From assembly GCA_019359375.1 (NCBI GenBank), contig JAHHHL010000009.1, positions 1-64,000 of the forward strand: a DNA stretch of 64,000 bases, in the 5' to 3' direction. Source of the stretch: Lyngbya sp. HA4199-MV5 (GTDB lineage: Bacteria; Cyanobacteriota; Cyanobacteriia; Leptolyngbyales; Leptolyngbyaceae). Below the pieces are notes generated by a model. It did no database searches. It had not been told where the DNA came from and was given only the letters and a program-made list of their open reading frames with translations. The translations under genes and the position numbers were made by a program. Each line of letters opens with the position of its first letter. The first letter of the stretch is position 1. Positions 8,921-17,927 of the stretch are shown piece after piece.

Positions 8921-9250
8921 ATGAACCGTAAGATTTATACCGTCTTAATCACGTTGGGAACAGCACCGTTGCTGACTTTTGCGGTTACAACTACGGTGTT
9001 GGCGCAATCTGTACCGCAGGTCAATCGCCTCACGCCCCTGCAACGTCAGCAATTTGCGCGCGATCTGGTGCCTTCTGGCTCACAAGATTTCTTCGACGCG
9101 GGTAATGCCAACCTGGAGCAAGAAATTCGGCGCTTGGCACAGCAGCGATCGCGCCTCAACGAGAATCTGCTGAAGGTGCAGGATGAGCCGCCCCAGCCAA
9201 ACGACCATGTGAAGCCGTCCGATCCTTTGCGGCGCGATCGTGGGAAGTAG
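8921..9250 (+). CDS. Small secreted protein, unknown function
   Basis: A 109-residue protein with a clear Sec signal peptide: basic start MNRK, hydrophobic core to about residue 26, and cleavage likely after VLA (TTTVLAQS). The mature part of about 80 residues is polar and helical, with LTPLQRQQFARDLVPSGSQDF and a heptad-like EQEIRRLAQQRSRLNENLL, and ends in a Pro/Arg-rich tail. Such short periplasmic proteins are common in cyanobacteria; I know no function. It is followed by the sugar kinase on the same strand after 48 bp, so the two may be co-transcribed. Confidence 0.75.
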   Translation: MNRKIYTVLITLGTAPLLTFAVTTTVLAQSVPQVNRLTPLQRQQFARDLVPSGSQDFFDAGNANLEQEIRRLAQQRSRLNENLLKVQDEPPQPNDHVKPSDPLRRDRGK

Positions 9251-9298
9251 AGGACAATAAGCCTGTTGAATGACCAGGCGAGGCAAGTGTGCCATTCC

Positions 9299-10597
9299 AT
9301 GACATTTTACGCAGGCATTGACTTTGGCACCTCAGGCGCACGGATTGCAGTGATTGATGCCCACGCCACCCTTTGCTATCAATCAAGCCGCACGTTTGGC
9401 ACCGTTGCAGACACCGCGCTAGCCGATGGTTGGCGGGAAACGTTGTTCTCTTTGCTTGGGGATATCGATCGTCCACTGCGGCAAGGGTTAAGCGCAATCG
9501 CCGTCAACGGCACATCTGCCACAGTTTTGTTGTGTGACAGTGCAGGCAACCCGGTTCTGCCACCGCTACTTTACAATGATGCCCGTGCTGCCTCCGCTCT
9601 GGAGACCTTGCGGCAGTGGTTGGCACAAGAGCGTTACCTTAATGCTCCCAGTTCGCAAACGGTGCTGAGCGCCACTTCTAGCCTGGTGAAACTGCTGTGG
9701 TGGAGTCAGCAGCCAGCCTTTGAGCAAGCACGTTATTTCATGCATCAAGCCGATTGGTTAAGCTTTCTGCTGCACGGTCAACCTGGTATCAGCGACTATC
9801 ACAACAGTTTGAAGTTGGGCTACGACGTGGTGCAACTACGCTACCCGGAATGGCTGACGGAACTGTCGATCGCCCCCGTACTGCCCGATGTCGTCGCCCC
9901 TGGAACGCCGATCGGATACGTGCAGCCAGCAGTCGCAACGCACCTCGGCATCCCTGCTCATTGCCAGGTGTGTGCAGGCACGACCGATAGCATTGCGGCA
10001 TTGCTGGCGAGTGGGGCAATGGTGCCAGGAGATGCTGTCACGTCGTTAGGGTCAACCTTGGTGCTGAAGCTACTGAGTCAAACGCGGGTTGAAAACAATA
10101 CCTACGGCATTTACAGCCATCGGTTGGGCGATCGCTGGCTAGTAGGTGGTGCTTCGAATACGGGTGGGGCTGTCTTACAGCAGTTCTTTAGTCCGGCAGA
10201 GTTGGCGGCGTTGAGCGATCGTATCCCTACGGAGCAACCCAGCACGTTGGATTACTACCCGCTGCTACAGCCTGGAGAACGCTTTCCCACAAACGATCCA
10301 CAGTTATTGCCACGGTTAGAGCCACGACCAGCCGATCGCGTCGCTTTTCTGCATGGCTTGCTAGAAAGCATGTCGCGGATTGAGGCGGAAGGTTACCGAC
10401 TGTTGCAAACGCTGGGTGCCACACCTTTAACGCGAGTGTTTACAGCGGGTGGTGGTGCCCAAAATGCTGCCTGGACGACCCTGCGATCGCGCCATCTGGG
10501 GGTGCCCGTCGAGCGATCGCAGCAGCCAGAAGCCGCCTATGGGACAGCATTGCTGACGTTAGGAACATTGCCCCTCAACTGTTCTTCAAATTTGTGA
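9299..10597 (+). CDS. FGGY-family sugar kinase, likely D-ribulokinase
   Basis: A 432-residue carbohydrate kinase of the cyanobacterial/plant type whose Synechococcus and Arabidopsis members phosphorylate D-ribulose. The N-terminal phosphate loop GIDFGTSGAR is at residues 5-14; the adenosine-binding GGGAQNAAW lies near residue 387; GTTDSIAALLASGA and SLGSTLVLKLLS are characteristic central motifs. ATG at 9299 is preferred over the in-frame TTG at 9266, since homology starts at MTFYAGIDFG. It would feed free ribulose into the pentose phosphate/Calvin pool in the cytosol. The substrate assignment is from family resemblance and could be D-xylulose instead. Confidence 0.85.
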   Translation: MTFYAGIDFGTSGARIAVIDAHATLCYQSSRTFGTVADTALADGWRETLFSLLGDIDRPLRQGLSAIAVNGTSATVLLCDSAGNPVLPPLLYNDARAASALETLRQWLAQERYLNAPSSQTVLSATSSLVKLLWWSQQPAFEQARYFMHQADWLSFLLHGQPGISDYHNSLKLGYDVVQLRYPEWLTELSIAPVLPDVVAPGTPIGYVQPAVATHLGIPAHCQVCAGTTDSIAALLASGAMVPGDAVTSLGSTLVLKLLSQTRVENNTYGIYSHRLGDRWLVGGASNTGGAVLQQFFSPAELAALSDRIPTEQPSTLDYYPLLQPGERFPTNDPQLLPRLEPRPADRVAFLHGLLESMSRIEAEGYRLLQTLGATPLTRVFTAGGGAQNAAWTTLRSRHLGVPVERSQQPEAAYGTALLTLGTLPLNCSSNL

Positions 10598-10613
10598 AAC
10601 CTGTAGGACACAT

Positions 10614-10745
10614 CTAGGGCGCGTCATCAATTCAGCTCCGAGACCTTGCGCGATCATGCTGATAGCGCCCGTCTTAACACACCAAGCTAGGGGCTGAAAC
10701 TCTTGCTGCAAGCGATGTGTAGTCGTAATTGATGACAGCCCCTAG
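10614..10745. mobile_element. MITE-like element, copy 1
   Basis: Both ends read CTAGGG..GTCATCAATT inward: the left end is CTAGGGCGCGTCATCAATT and the right end, complemented, is CTAGGGGCTGTCATCAATT. CTAG at both edges may be a 4-bp target duplication, as made by IS5-group elements (inference). No transposase fits in 132 bp. A second copy in the opposite orientation lies at 36,044-36,162. Confidence 0.75.
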
Positions 10746-10788
10746 GGCAGGCATCTTGCCCGGGGTCTGAGCGTCTCGCTCACACTAC
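10746..10788. repeat. Double-hairpin repeat, copy 1
   Basis: GGGCAGGCATCTTGCCC forms one small hairpin and GAGCGTCTCGCTC a second, ending in ACTAC. It matches the copy at 11,161-11,205 in inverse orientation. Repeats of this form are widespread in cyanobacterial intergenic DNA. Confidence 0.8.
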
Positions 10789-11160
10789 GGTGTTGCAAAA
10801 CCTTTGTTTCGGTCTACTAGAGAAATCATCCTATTTTTTACGTTCACCAGAGCTGAATAAAGCTTCGGTAAGTCCAGCGTAAGAGTACCTATAATTTGCC
10901 GTTGTCTAGGGTACACTGCTAAAAATATCAGCAATTATGCCGAGAAACCTACGCACTTTTCTGGTTGAAGTTGAGTAGATTTACGCATGGTTTCCAAGCA
11001 GGACATCTCATAACCTGAACACATGTATGACGGTCGCGCGTCAGGGGGGATGTTGGCTGATGGTGTTTCCTGAAGGTTCGTCTTGGTGGCTGAAGCAGTC
11101 TTCTCAGTGCATCATGAACAAGCGCCTGAACTTAGGTGATTTCTAGATCAGAATTTACCT

Positions 11161-11205
11161 GTAGTGCGAGCGTTTCGCTCGTGTCGCGGGCAAGATGCCC
11201 GCACC
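11161..11205. repeat. Double-hairpin repeat, copy 2 (inverted)
   Basis: Reads GTAGTGCGAGCGTTTCGCTC then GCGGGCAAGATGCCCGC; complemented, it has the same order of elements as the copy at 10,746. It lies just before the truncated PAS gene. Confidence 0.8.
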
Positions 11206-11276
11206 ATAAAGATCATTTAAATGCTGGAATCTTCTTAGAACCTGTTAACCAAGTAAACTTTCCCCACAGACTGCTG

Positions 11277-12128
11277 ATGACTAGCAAATCAATGACGTTC
11301 CGTTTTCCAGCCCCGTTGGCACAGGCGATCGAAGCTCAGGCAAGGGCAACAGGGAGAGATCGGACCACGGTCGTTGCTGAGGCATTGGCACAATCGTTTG
11401 GGCTAGCCTTACCCGCAAAAGCGTCGATTACCATTGAAATGCTACAACAGCAGCTACAGCAGGTTGAAGGCACCGTCACAATCCTTGCAGAACGGCTGAA
11501 AAATCTACAGCAATCGACGCTGACAGATAGCAACACCCTCTATCGGCTCGAATTACTGGAACAGTTTGGTCATTCACTCAAAGCGTTGCTCTCTACAACA
11601 CTCAGTGAAATTAGCAGTGATTTGGTTTCTCAGAAGACGATCGACCTCATACGCTCCACTCACTATGGCAGCGCTCTACTGCAAGATACGGTAGCTGAAC
11701 GGTTGCAGTTAACGGCAGAGCTAGAATCCGCTCCTGGTTTGCCAGCGCGCATTTTAGCGATGATGCCAGATCCCGTTTTTGTCTGCGATCGCGCTCATCG
11801 GTTGCTTTACATCAACCCTTTGGGCGAGCGCTCACTAGGTTTAGAGCCACGTCACGCGCTTCAGCAGACCATTCAGGCATTTGATTTGCCCGTGGATCTA
11901 AAAGCACAGCTTACGATGCAGTTTGAAATGGTGTTTATGACCGGGCGATCGATTACCAGTGACATTAGTTTTACAACGCCGCTGTATGGGCTACGCGATT
12001 ACGAATACACCCTTAGCCCGATTCAAGGCTCCATAGAACATATTGACGCAGTTCTTTTTAGTACCAAAGATGTGACTGAGCGTAAGCGGCTAGAAGCGAC
12101 TCTGAGGGTGACAGAAGCTAACTACTAG
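11277..12128 (+). CDS. RHH-like/coiled-coil/PAS protein, probably a truncated sensor
   Basis: A 283-residue protein from the ATG at 11,277 (in-frame sequence upstream to 11,136 overlaps a hairpin repeat and is not coding). Residues 6-46 (MTFRFPAPLAQAIEAQARAT and on) look like a ribbon-helix-helix DNA-binding domain. A coiled coil follows (about 55-100), then a PAS domain at about 165-270 (MMPDPVFVCDRAHRLLYINP) with its C-cap TKDVTERKRLEATLRVTEANY. In relatives that last motif leads directly into another PAS domain and a kinase or cyclase. Here a stop codon comes at exactly that point, so this looks like the remaining front end of a larger sensor. No C-terminal remnant is visible before the next gene. 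Confidence 0.7.
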   Translation: MTSKSMTFRFPAPLAQAIEAQARATGRDRTTVVAEALAQSFGLALPAKASITIEMLQQQLQQVEGTVTILAERLKNLQQSTLTDSNTLYRLELLEQFGHSLKALLSTTLSEISSDLVSQKTIDLIRSTHYGSALLQDTVAERLQLTAELESAPGLPARILAMMPDPVFVCDRAHRLLYINPLGERSLGLEPRHALQQTIQAFDLPVDLKAQLTMQFEMVFMTGRSITSDISFTTPLYGLRDYEYTLSPIQGSIEHIDAVLFSTKDVTERKRLEATLRVTEANY

Positions 12129-12268
12129 CCAGGATGCAACGCTGTAAAGGAAGTAGTTCTACCTCACGACGGTCAGCTTTCAGCGTTAAGGGATAAGCGG
12201 CACGCCTTTAGCCAGGTTGAACTGATCGTTGTGTTTGAGCATGTGCCCGGTACGATGCCTTTACCTCC

Positions 12269-14944
12269 TTAATCTGGCATTTCAATCTTGAAAGTACTTA
12301 CCGATCGCTGCAATGCTTGAGAAATGTCCACCGTGGCGTGCAGCGAATTTGTCACCTGCTGAGAGGTCTGAGCTGACTGCTGCGATCGTTGGGCAAGTTG
12401 TTGCATGAGCTGTGTGACAATTTGAGAAATCTGCGTTTGAGCAATGGTTGCCTCCGAAATGGATTGCACTAGCTGATCGGTTTCCTGAGAGAGGTGGCGC
12501 AATTGCCCCAGATTTTGCTTGGCATCTTCAACCAGTCGCGTGCCTTCTACCATTTGCACGGTGCTTTGCTCCATTGCCTCAAGCACCTGACGAGTTTCGC
12601 GCTGGATGTCGTCTACCAGTTGCTCAATTTCTTGCGTCGCGGCTGACGATTGCGTTGCCAGTTCCCCCACCTCTTCAGCAACCACGGCAAACCCTAAGCC
12701 GCCTTCGCCCGCGCGTGCGGCTTCAATGCTGGCATTCAGTGCCAACATATTGGTCTTCAGCGCGATTTGATTGATGAGCGAAATCACTTTTGAGATCGAT
12801 TGCGATGATTCGCCCAGTCGCTTCATCTTGTGAGCCGTTTCAGACATGGTTTCGCGCAAGGCAAAGATGCTTTGCACAGTGATGTTAATCGCCTCCTGGC
12901 TTGCCTCTGCTGTCACTGAAGCAGTATTGGTTACCATTGCTGCCTGATGCGCGCTTTCTGCCACTGCCTGAATGGAAGTCGTCATGCGATCGACCGAGTT
13001 CAGCGTTTGGGTAATGTCTTTCGACTGCTGAAGCGCTTCGGTCACGAGTTTTTGAATGGTGGTTTCGCTTTCGCCCAACGCCGTGTTGACCTGGGTTGCC
13101 GATTGCTTCACCCGCACCACAATTTGGCGCAGACTTTCGACAATGGCGTTAAAGAAATCCGCGACAGTCCCGATTTCACCAACGGTTACGTCTGCTCGCA
13201 CGGTCAGGTTGCCCGACGCTGCCCCTTCTACCTGAGAGAGTAAGTCAACTAATTGCCGTTGCAATACTTCTCGCTGCTGGCGTTGCTCTTCTGCCAAATG
13301 CTCGGCTTGCTGGCTCGATCGCTCAAGCTGCTGCAACACTTCACTCCGATCGATCGCTAAGCCAACTTGAGCCGCCACTTCTTGAAAGAACGTTACCTCT
13401 GGAGCTTCCCAGGCGCGCGTCCGTGAGCACTGATGCACAACCAACAGCCCATGCAGGGTGCCCCTTGCCAGAATCGGCGCGACCAGATTGGCTCTGACTT
13501 TAAAGGGTTCTAGCTGTGCCAGGTGGCATTCTGTCAGCCCAGCTTTATAAATATCTTCCAACGCCTGTACGCGACCCTGCTTATACTTTTCGACATAGTT
13601 CTCGGCAAAACAAGGGTCAGCGATGGCAGTGCCCAACGCCGTAGGAAACTGATGTTCCACAGCCTCGGCAACAATCGTACCCTGCCATTTTTCGTCAAAC
13701 AGGTAGACGATCGCTCGATCGGTTTTGAGGGTTTCCCTCACGCCACGCACCGTCACGTTATAAATCTCTTGAAGGCTAAGCGCATCTCGAACGCGGGAGC
13801 TAATTTGATGAAGCTGTCGCGCACGCTCCGTTTCAGCCTCTTTCTGCTCTAGAAAGGTGACGCGATCGAGCGATAGCCCAACCTGAATCGCTAGCTCTTT
13901 CAGGAAGTCAATTTCACCCGCGTCCCAGGGATGAGGAGCCGTGCAATGATGGGCAATGAGTAAGCCATAGAGCTGATCATCTTTCAGAATCGGTGTAACC
14001 AGGTTCGCCTTAATGTTCAGTTTCATCATTAGCTTCAAGTGTTCTGGATGAAACCCGGCGTTAAAGACATCATTGGTGGCAACCACTCGTCCCTGCCGAT
14101 AGGCTTCAATCAAGGTTTCACTAATGCAGGCATCTTCAATCGTATCTGCCAGCGCGATCGGTAAGCCCGGTACCACCGCTTCGGTCGAAATATAGCCGCT
14201 CCAATCAGCATAAAAGCGATAGATCACCACGCGATCGACCATTAAAGCAGCCTTAGCTCCCTGCACTGCCTGCTCAAAGATAGTCTCTAAGTCTTGCTCT
14301 GTGCGCGCACGCGAACTCGCAATTTGACCAATGAAGTGAGTTCTTTTTACGCGACCTTCTCGTTGGCGAGTTTGGTCAGTGAGCAGGGAATCAGACGTAA
14401 CGGCACTGTCGGCTAACTGATTAAACACCTGAGCAATTTTGCCGATTTCGTCGGTTGTTGTGCTAGCCGCGCGGATCTCACGAGCGCCCAGTGCAAACAT
14501 CTGGGTATCTTGCTGGAGTTGCTTGATGGGCTTAGCGATCGCCCGATACAGCAAAATCATCACACCAGTTTGCGTTGCCAACATAAAGGCGAGCGTCAAA
14601 AGCTGTTGCTGCAAAGCAAGTTGCTTCAAGGTTTCTTGTTGCTGCTTGGTGAGCGCTTTTGTGCCAGTCTGAGCAGCCTGCATTTGGTTGACAGATGCCG
14701 TAAACCAGAGGGTAGCACCTGCAATTGCCGTCACCGAAAAGACTCCCGATGTGATCCAGCCCAGAAGATACTTGCGTCGTACCGATTGGGCGCTAAACCA
14801 TCGTGGCACCCGCGATTGCTGCTGAGGCGTTGGCTCACTGGCGGTCAAGCTTAATCCAGACCGCGATCGCTCAGACACCTCAGCATGACTAGGTTCATCG
14901 ATTGCAGGCAGTGGTTGAACTTGGTTTGCCAATTGATTCGTCAT
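12269..14944 (-). CDS. PixJ-like methyl-accepting chemotaxis protein with a predicted cyanobacteriochrome GAF
   Basis: An 891-residue photoreceptor-type chemoreceptor. Order: polar N-terminus; membrane helices at about 58-84 and 113-135; HAMP about 135-185; GAF1 about 215-365; GAF2 about 385-540; second HAMP about 570-620; signalling domain to the end, with the hairpin tip [23 protein letters not shown]2 has DPCF (Cys445) and ECH (Cys473), the two bilin-attachment cysteines of a DXCF cyanobacteriochrome, 28 residues apart as in the blue/green receptor TePixJ. GAF1 lacks the Cys-His motif (HPEHL) and probably binds no bilin. It should sit in the cytoplasmic membrane and signal to CheA/CheW-type proteins that steer type IV pili; none of those is encoded nearby. 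Confidence 0.92.
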   Translation of the reverse strand: MTNQLANQVQPLPAIDEPSHAEVSERSRSGLSLTASEPTPQQQSRVPRWFSAQSVRRKYLLGWITSGVFSVTAIAGATLWFTASVNQMQAAQTGTKALTKQQQETLKQLALQQQLLTLAFMLATQTGVMILLYRAIAKPIKQLQQDTQMFALGAREIRAASTTTDEIGKIAQVFNQLADSAVTSDSLLTDQTRQREGRVKRTHFIGQIASSRARTEQDLETIFEQAVQGAKAALMVDRVVIYRFYADWSGYISTEAVVPGLPIALADTIEDACISETLIEAYRQGRVVATNDVFNAGFHPEHLKLMMKLNIKANLVTPILKDDQLYGLLIAHHCTAPHPWDAGEIDFLKELAIQVGLSLDRVTFLEQKEAETERARQLHQISSRVRDALSLQEIYNVTVRGVRETLKTDRAIVYLFDEKWQGTIVAEAVEHQFPTALGTAIADPCFAENYVEKYKQGRVQALEDIYKAGLTECHLAQLEPFKVRANLVAPILARGTLHGLLVVHQCSRTRAWEAPEVTFFQEVAAQVGLAIDRSEVLQQLERSSQQAEHLAEEQRQQREVLQRQLVDLLSQVEGAASGNLTVRADVTVGEIGTVADFFNAIVESLRQIVVRVKQSATQVNTALGESETTIQKLVTEALQQSKDITQTLNSVDRMTTSIQAVAESAHQAAMVTNTASVTAEASQEAINITVQSIFALRETMSETAHKMKRLGESSQSISKVISLINQIALKTNMLALNASIEAARAGEGGLGFAVVAEEVGELATQSSAATQEIEQLVDDIQRETRQVLEAMEQSTVQMVEGTRLVEDAKQNLGQLRHLSQETDQLVQSISEATIAQTQISQIVTQLMQQLAQRSQQSAQTSQQVTNSLHATVDISQALQRSVSTFKIEMPD

Positions 14945-15193
14945 AGAAGCGAGACCTTAAAATCATTGAATAATTAAGCGACGTGCGTTCTGGCACGTTT
15001 ACAGACAAAAGCCATGCCAGACCTGGTGAATACCCATGATTCTCCTAATCCTTGGCAGCAACCATTAAACGTGAAGCGCTTTTGCAAAGTACCTCAGCAG
15101 ATGCCAAACCTTTTTGCCAGATCTGTCTTTGCCAGATCCAGTGGTCAGATCGGCACAGTCAAACCTGATGGTTAACCCTCATGGCAAGCCACC

Positions 15194-15535
15194 CTAGTTG
15201 CGATCGCTAAGCACCCGCTTACACACAGCGCGAGCCGCCGCAGAACCGCCGCCAGTCAAAATTTCTAGCCCTACAGGACCACCCACAGCCCTGGCTGCGA
15301 TCGCCAACTCGGTGGTGACGGCTAAGATGCATTGGTTCACGTCATCCTCCAAATCGGCGCTGGCATGGGGATGATCGTCTTTCCAGGCTTGTGCCAGGAA
15401 CAGTGCCAACGTCTCAAGGTGAGGGCTGAAATCAAACGATGGTATCGCTTTGCAAGACAACTGCTCAGCGTTGCTTGAGTTAAATTCGCTGAGCGATCGG
15501 TTCTCAAAGTTTGTGTTCAAATCAAAAAAGCTCAT
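15194..15535 (-). CDS. Small hypothetical protein
   Basis: A 113-residue acidic protein with no family I recognise. The start is at MSFFDLNTNFENRS. The C-terminal 35 residues are glycine- and alanine-rich (AARAVGGPVG, LTGGGSAAARAV) and end in a basic tail with one of three cysteines. The Gly-Gly within a helical run faintly recalls the leader/core border of secreted peptides, but there is no processing or export gene nearby, so I do not call it a precursor. It is leftward, 249 bp upstream of the chemoreceptor gene. Confidence 0.5.
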   Translation of the reverse strand: MSFFDLNTNFENRSLSEFNSSNAEQLSCKAIPSFDFSPHLETLALFLAQAWKDDHPHASADLEDDVNQCILAVTTELAIAARAVGGPVGLEILTGGGSAAARAVCKRVLSDRN

Positions 15536-15912
15536 GCGACCAGCATCCGAAACAACACCACGGGATATGCCAAAAAATGATGCGAAAGGTAGATAACCCT
15601 GGTGATGCCAACTTAATCAAACCTAAAAAGCGCTTGCTTTCTTGGAGCATGGCTAAACCCAAGGAAGCCACGTTGAAAGACGCGTATTACAGACCCATAC
15701 CTTAGAATTTACAACGACACAGAAATAATTAGCAATTCTGTAAGACAATCTTTATAAGATCTTCATAGAGGTAACTCTATTGAAACTAAAGGTTAAACCC
15801 AATCAAATGCTATTTCGCGTACAAATCAAGGTGAAAATAGTTAAATCAGGGCAAAAACGAAGGGTCTAGTCAATGCAGACACGCCATAAAAGCCAGGTAT
15901 CAAGGATGGAAA
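15536..15912. other. Gene-free AT-rich stretch
   Basis: No open frame of quality, no hairpin or repeat noticed. It separates two leftward small genes and presumably holds the promoter of the 15,194 gene. Confidence 0.4.
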
Positions 15913-16188
15913 TTATTCAAATAAAACATCAACCTTGCCTGAGCTAGAAAAATACTCCCATATAGTCAATGCTAAATCTCCTTCAAACTCTAATTTTTCG
16001 ATACTTCCATAAACTCCATTTCTCGGCTCTACTTGACCATCAATCGAGCCTTCAGGCAGCATCAGGCAAATGTTTACGATGGGAATATCCGCCTCTTTAT
16101 CGTTGGCGGTATAAGTGCTAAATTTGACTGTTGCAATACAATTCACATTAACAATCAAGTCCGAAAAGCGAATTAAAGGTACTGACAT
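15913..16188 (-). CDS. Small conserved-looking protein, unknown function
   Basis: About 91 residues from an internal ATG (MSVPLIRFSDLIVNVNCIAT); a start 15 bp further upstream is also possible. The sequence alternates short hydrophobic beta-like strands (ATVKFST, VNICLMLPEGS, KLEFEGDLALTIWEYF), as in small cyanobacterial proteins I have seen but cannot name. No signal peptide or helix-turn-helix. It is not close to its neighbours. Confidence 0.5.
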   Translation of the reverse strand: MSVPLIRFSDLIVNVNCIATVKFSTYTANDKEADIPIVNICLMLPEGSIDGQVEPRNGVYGSIEKLEFEGDLALTIWEYFSSSGKVDVLFE

Positions 16189-16203
16189 ACCGTTATCAAG
16201 CAT

Positions 16204-16755
16204 CTAAAGACAGCCCATGAGTAGCAGGTGGAAAAAGCAAAACGCATAAACACAAACAACTGTGCGAAAGCTTTTCAACACACGGCTAACTTGGCGAGTA
16301 TAGCACTTGAAGATCACAGAACGTTACCGTAATACGCGTATTACCTCATTCATTGTTTGCGGAGAGCAATTTTCTGTGGAAAGTGGCATCGGTGCTGAGT
16401 GTAGAGCGGCGATCGCATGGCGCAATCCAGTTGTTTGTTGTTTGAATCTACAGCTAGGGCTTAAAACGTGTTCAACCGTGTTAATGCTGGCTTCGTAAGC
16501 TTTATGCCTTAACGTTCAAGCTCAATGCACCCACTTAGCTTGAGCAATAACGATTCGATTGACCAAGCCCTAAAAAGCTCACTCGAAGAAGCCTGCCCAC
16601 GGTAAGACTTACTTGTTGTGAACCGCATCGCACAGTACTGCAAACAGCGTCCCAAGCATAACGTTGCCTCAAGGTGAGTTCCTCTGGCACAAAGCTGAAG
16701 TTTCTCAGGCATTATGCTGAGTCTTTTTAAGTGTGTTTGGTGCCAGCACAGAGAA
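16204..16755. other. Gene-free stretch
   Basis: Short open frames here have no protein-like composition. No repeat or RNA gene seen. It marks the left border of the toxin-antitoxin/NACHT island. Confidence 0.4.
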
Positions 16756-17175
16756 TCACGATCGCCAGTTATCGAGCCTTAACTCATAGCCGCGTGACTG
16801 AACGCGTTGATAGTGAGCTTGATTGCCAGTAACTAAGGTTAGATCGTTTTGTAGGGCAGTGGCAGCAATGATGGAATCTGCAATACCAATCATCTGACCT
16901 GAGCGCTGGAGATCAGCGTAAATTCGTCCTGCTAACACGGCTACAGGTGTATCAACGGTTAAAACCTCTGCGGTAGACAACGAGGCTAGAAAACGTTGAA
17001 TGTGATCGTTCCGCTGGAGTCGATGCCATCCTCGAACAATTTCCATGACGGTGATCACGGAGAGCGTGTAGCGATCGTATGCTTCAAGGTAAACGTTAGC
17101 GCGTACAAGGACTTGTGGATTAATCCCTTTCAGCACCTCTGACAGGCTATCGGTGTCTAAAAGTGCTTTATCCAA
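16756..17175 (-). CDS. PIN-domain toxin, VapC-like
   Basis: A 139-residue PIN-domain ribonuclease of the VapC kind. The first acidic motif is LLDTDSLSEVLKG near the start, and GIADSIIAATAL supplies the later catalytic aspartate, followed by LVTGNQAHYQRV. Such toxins cleave tRNA or rRNA when the antitoxin is lost. I set the start at the TTG at 17,175, which overlaps the antitoxin stop (17,168-17,170) and fits the family start DKALLDTD; an upstream TTG at 17,211 would overlap much more. Translational coupling with the antitoxin is likely. Confidence 0.82.
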   Translation of the reverse strand: MDKALLDTDSLSEVLKGINPQVLVRANVYLEAYDRYTLSVITVMEIVRGWHRLQRNDHIQRFLASLSTAEVLTVDTPVAVLAGRIYADLQRSGQMIGIADSIIAATALQNDLTLVTGNQAHYQRVQSRGYELRLDNWRS

Positions 17176-17410
17176 GATTTTGCTGGCGATCGTACTCGCG
17201 ATCGTGCCCAATCGACTGCATGACCTGCTCCATCAGTTCCGGCTCGTCAGCAAAGAGTCCTGTGAGTTGGCTGCTGGCGATGATCGGCTGATGCTCCGCT
17301 TCCTGACTCATGACGCTAATCTTGTCCAGAATCAAAGTGGCGATCGTATCCTGCTCCGATTCTGATAGTTGAGAAACGGCGGCGATCGCGGCTTCCAGGC
17401 GGTTTGTCAT
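17168..17410 (-). CDS. Antitoxin of the VapC-like toxin
   Basis: An 80-residue acidic protein directly upstream of, and overlapping by eight bases, the PIN-domain toxin gene. It begins MTNRLEAAIAAVSQLSESEQ, an amphipathic helical pattern common in cyanobacterial antitoxins paired with PIN toxins. A DNA-binding fold is not obvious, so assignment rests on gene order. Confidence 0.72.
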   Translation of the reverse strand: MTNRLEAAIAAVSQLSESEQDTIATLILDKISVMSQEAEHQPIIASSQLTGLFADEPELMEQVMQSIGHDREYDRQQNLG

Positions 17411-17460
17411 GGCGAAGCTCGAAATGTTGCTATTCAGAAATTCTAGCTAAACCAGTGACC

Positions 17461-17682
17461 TTAGGATGCAATTTGGTAGATGGCGGGGCGATATTTGGGC
17501 AACGGGATAGGTTTTCCCTCTGCCTTTGCCGTTTCCAACCAAGACGCTTTTGCTTGCAGGACTTCGTGAACAGCCTCTTCAACCGTTTCACCAAAGGCAG
17601 AGCAGTATTTCAAATCGGGAATATCGGCGATGTAGCCTTCATCTTCTTCGCTGTAAAAGATGTTGATGTGATAGTCTTTCAT
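17461..17682 (-). CDS. HicB-like antitoxin, apparently orphan
   Basis: A 73-residue protein with the partial RNase H-like fold of HicB: MKDYHINIFYSEEDEGYIAD, then IPDLKYCSAFGETVEEAVHE and LQAKASWLETA. HicB proteins neutralise the mRNA-cutting toxin HicA. No HicA (a roughly 60-residue dsRBD-like protein with a catalytic His) is adjacent. The gene upstream ends 2 bp before it and is not HicA. Confidence 0.78.
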   Translation of the reverse strand: MKDYHINIFYSEEDEGYIADIPDLKYCSAFGETVEEAVHEVLQAKASWLETAKAEGKPIPLPKYRPAIYQIAS

Positions 17683-17684
17683 AA

Positions 17685-17888
17685 CTATTTGCCAGCTTTA
17701 ATCAGCAGTACCGTTTGCACACTGTTCATCCAATCTTCCCAGGCGGCAGGATCAGCAGTTTCGTTTGTGTCAGCAATGAGTAGATCGGAAAGCAATGCCC
17801 CAATGTCATCAGATTGGGTGCGATCGTACACACCTTCTAGAAAGCGCACCATTGCCTCAAATGCTTGCCGTTCGGTTAGTTTTGCCAT
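17685..17888 (-). CDS. Small protein upstream of hicB-like gene, unknown
   Basis: A 67-residue acidic helical protein (MAKLTERQAFEAMVRFLEGV) that stops 2 bp before the HicB-like gene, so the two are almost certainly co-translated. I recognise no family. It may be an accessory of the same small module. Confidence 0.6.
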   Translation of the reverse strand: MAKLTERQAFEAMVRFLEGVYDRTQSDDIGALLSDLLIADTNETADPAAWEDWMNSVQTVLLIKAGK

Positions 17889-17927
17889 TGGTCTACCTCT
17901 GTAAACGATTCCAGTTTCTCAATCCGG

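Larger units (their letters stand above)
10598..11276. other. Gene-free stretch holding a MITE and an inverted hairpin-repeat pair
   Basis: Contains a 132-bp MITE-like element (10,614-10,745) and two inverted copies of a double-hairpin repeat (10,746-10,788 and 11,161-11,205). The 370 bp between those copies shows no gene. Confidence 0.6.
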
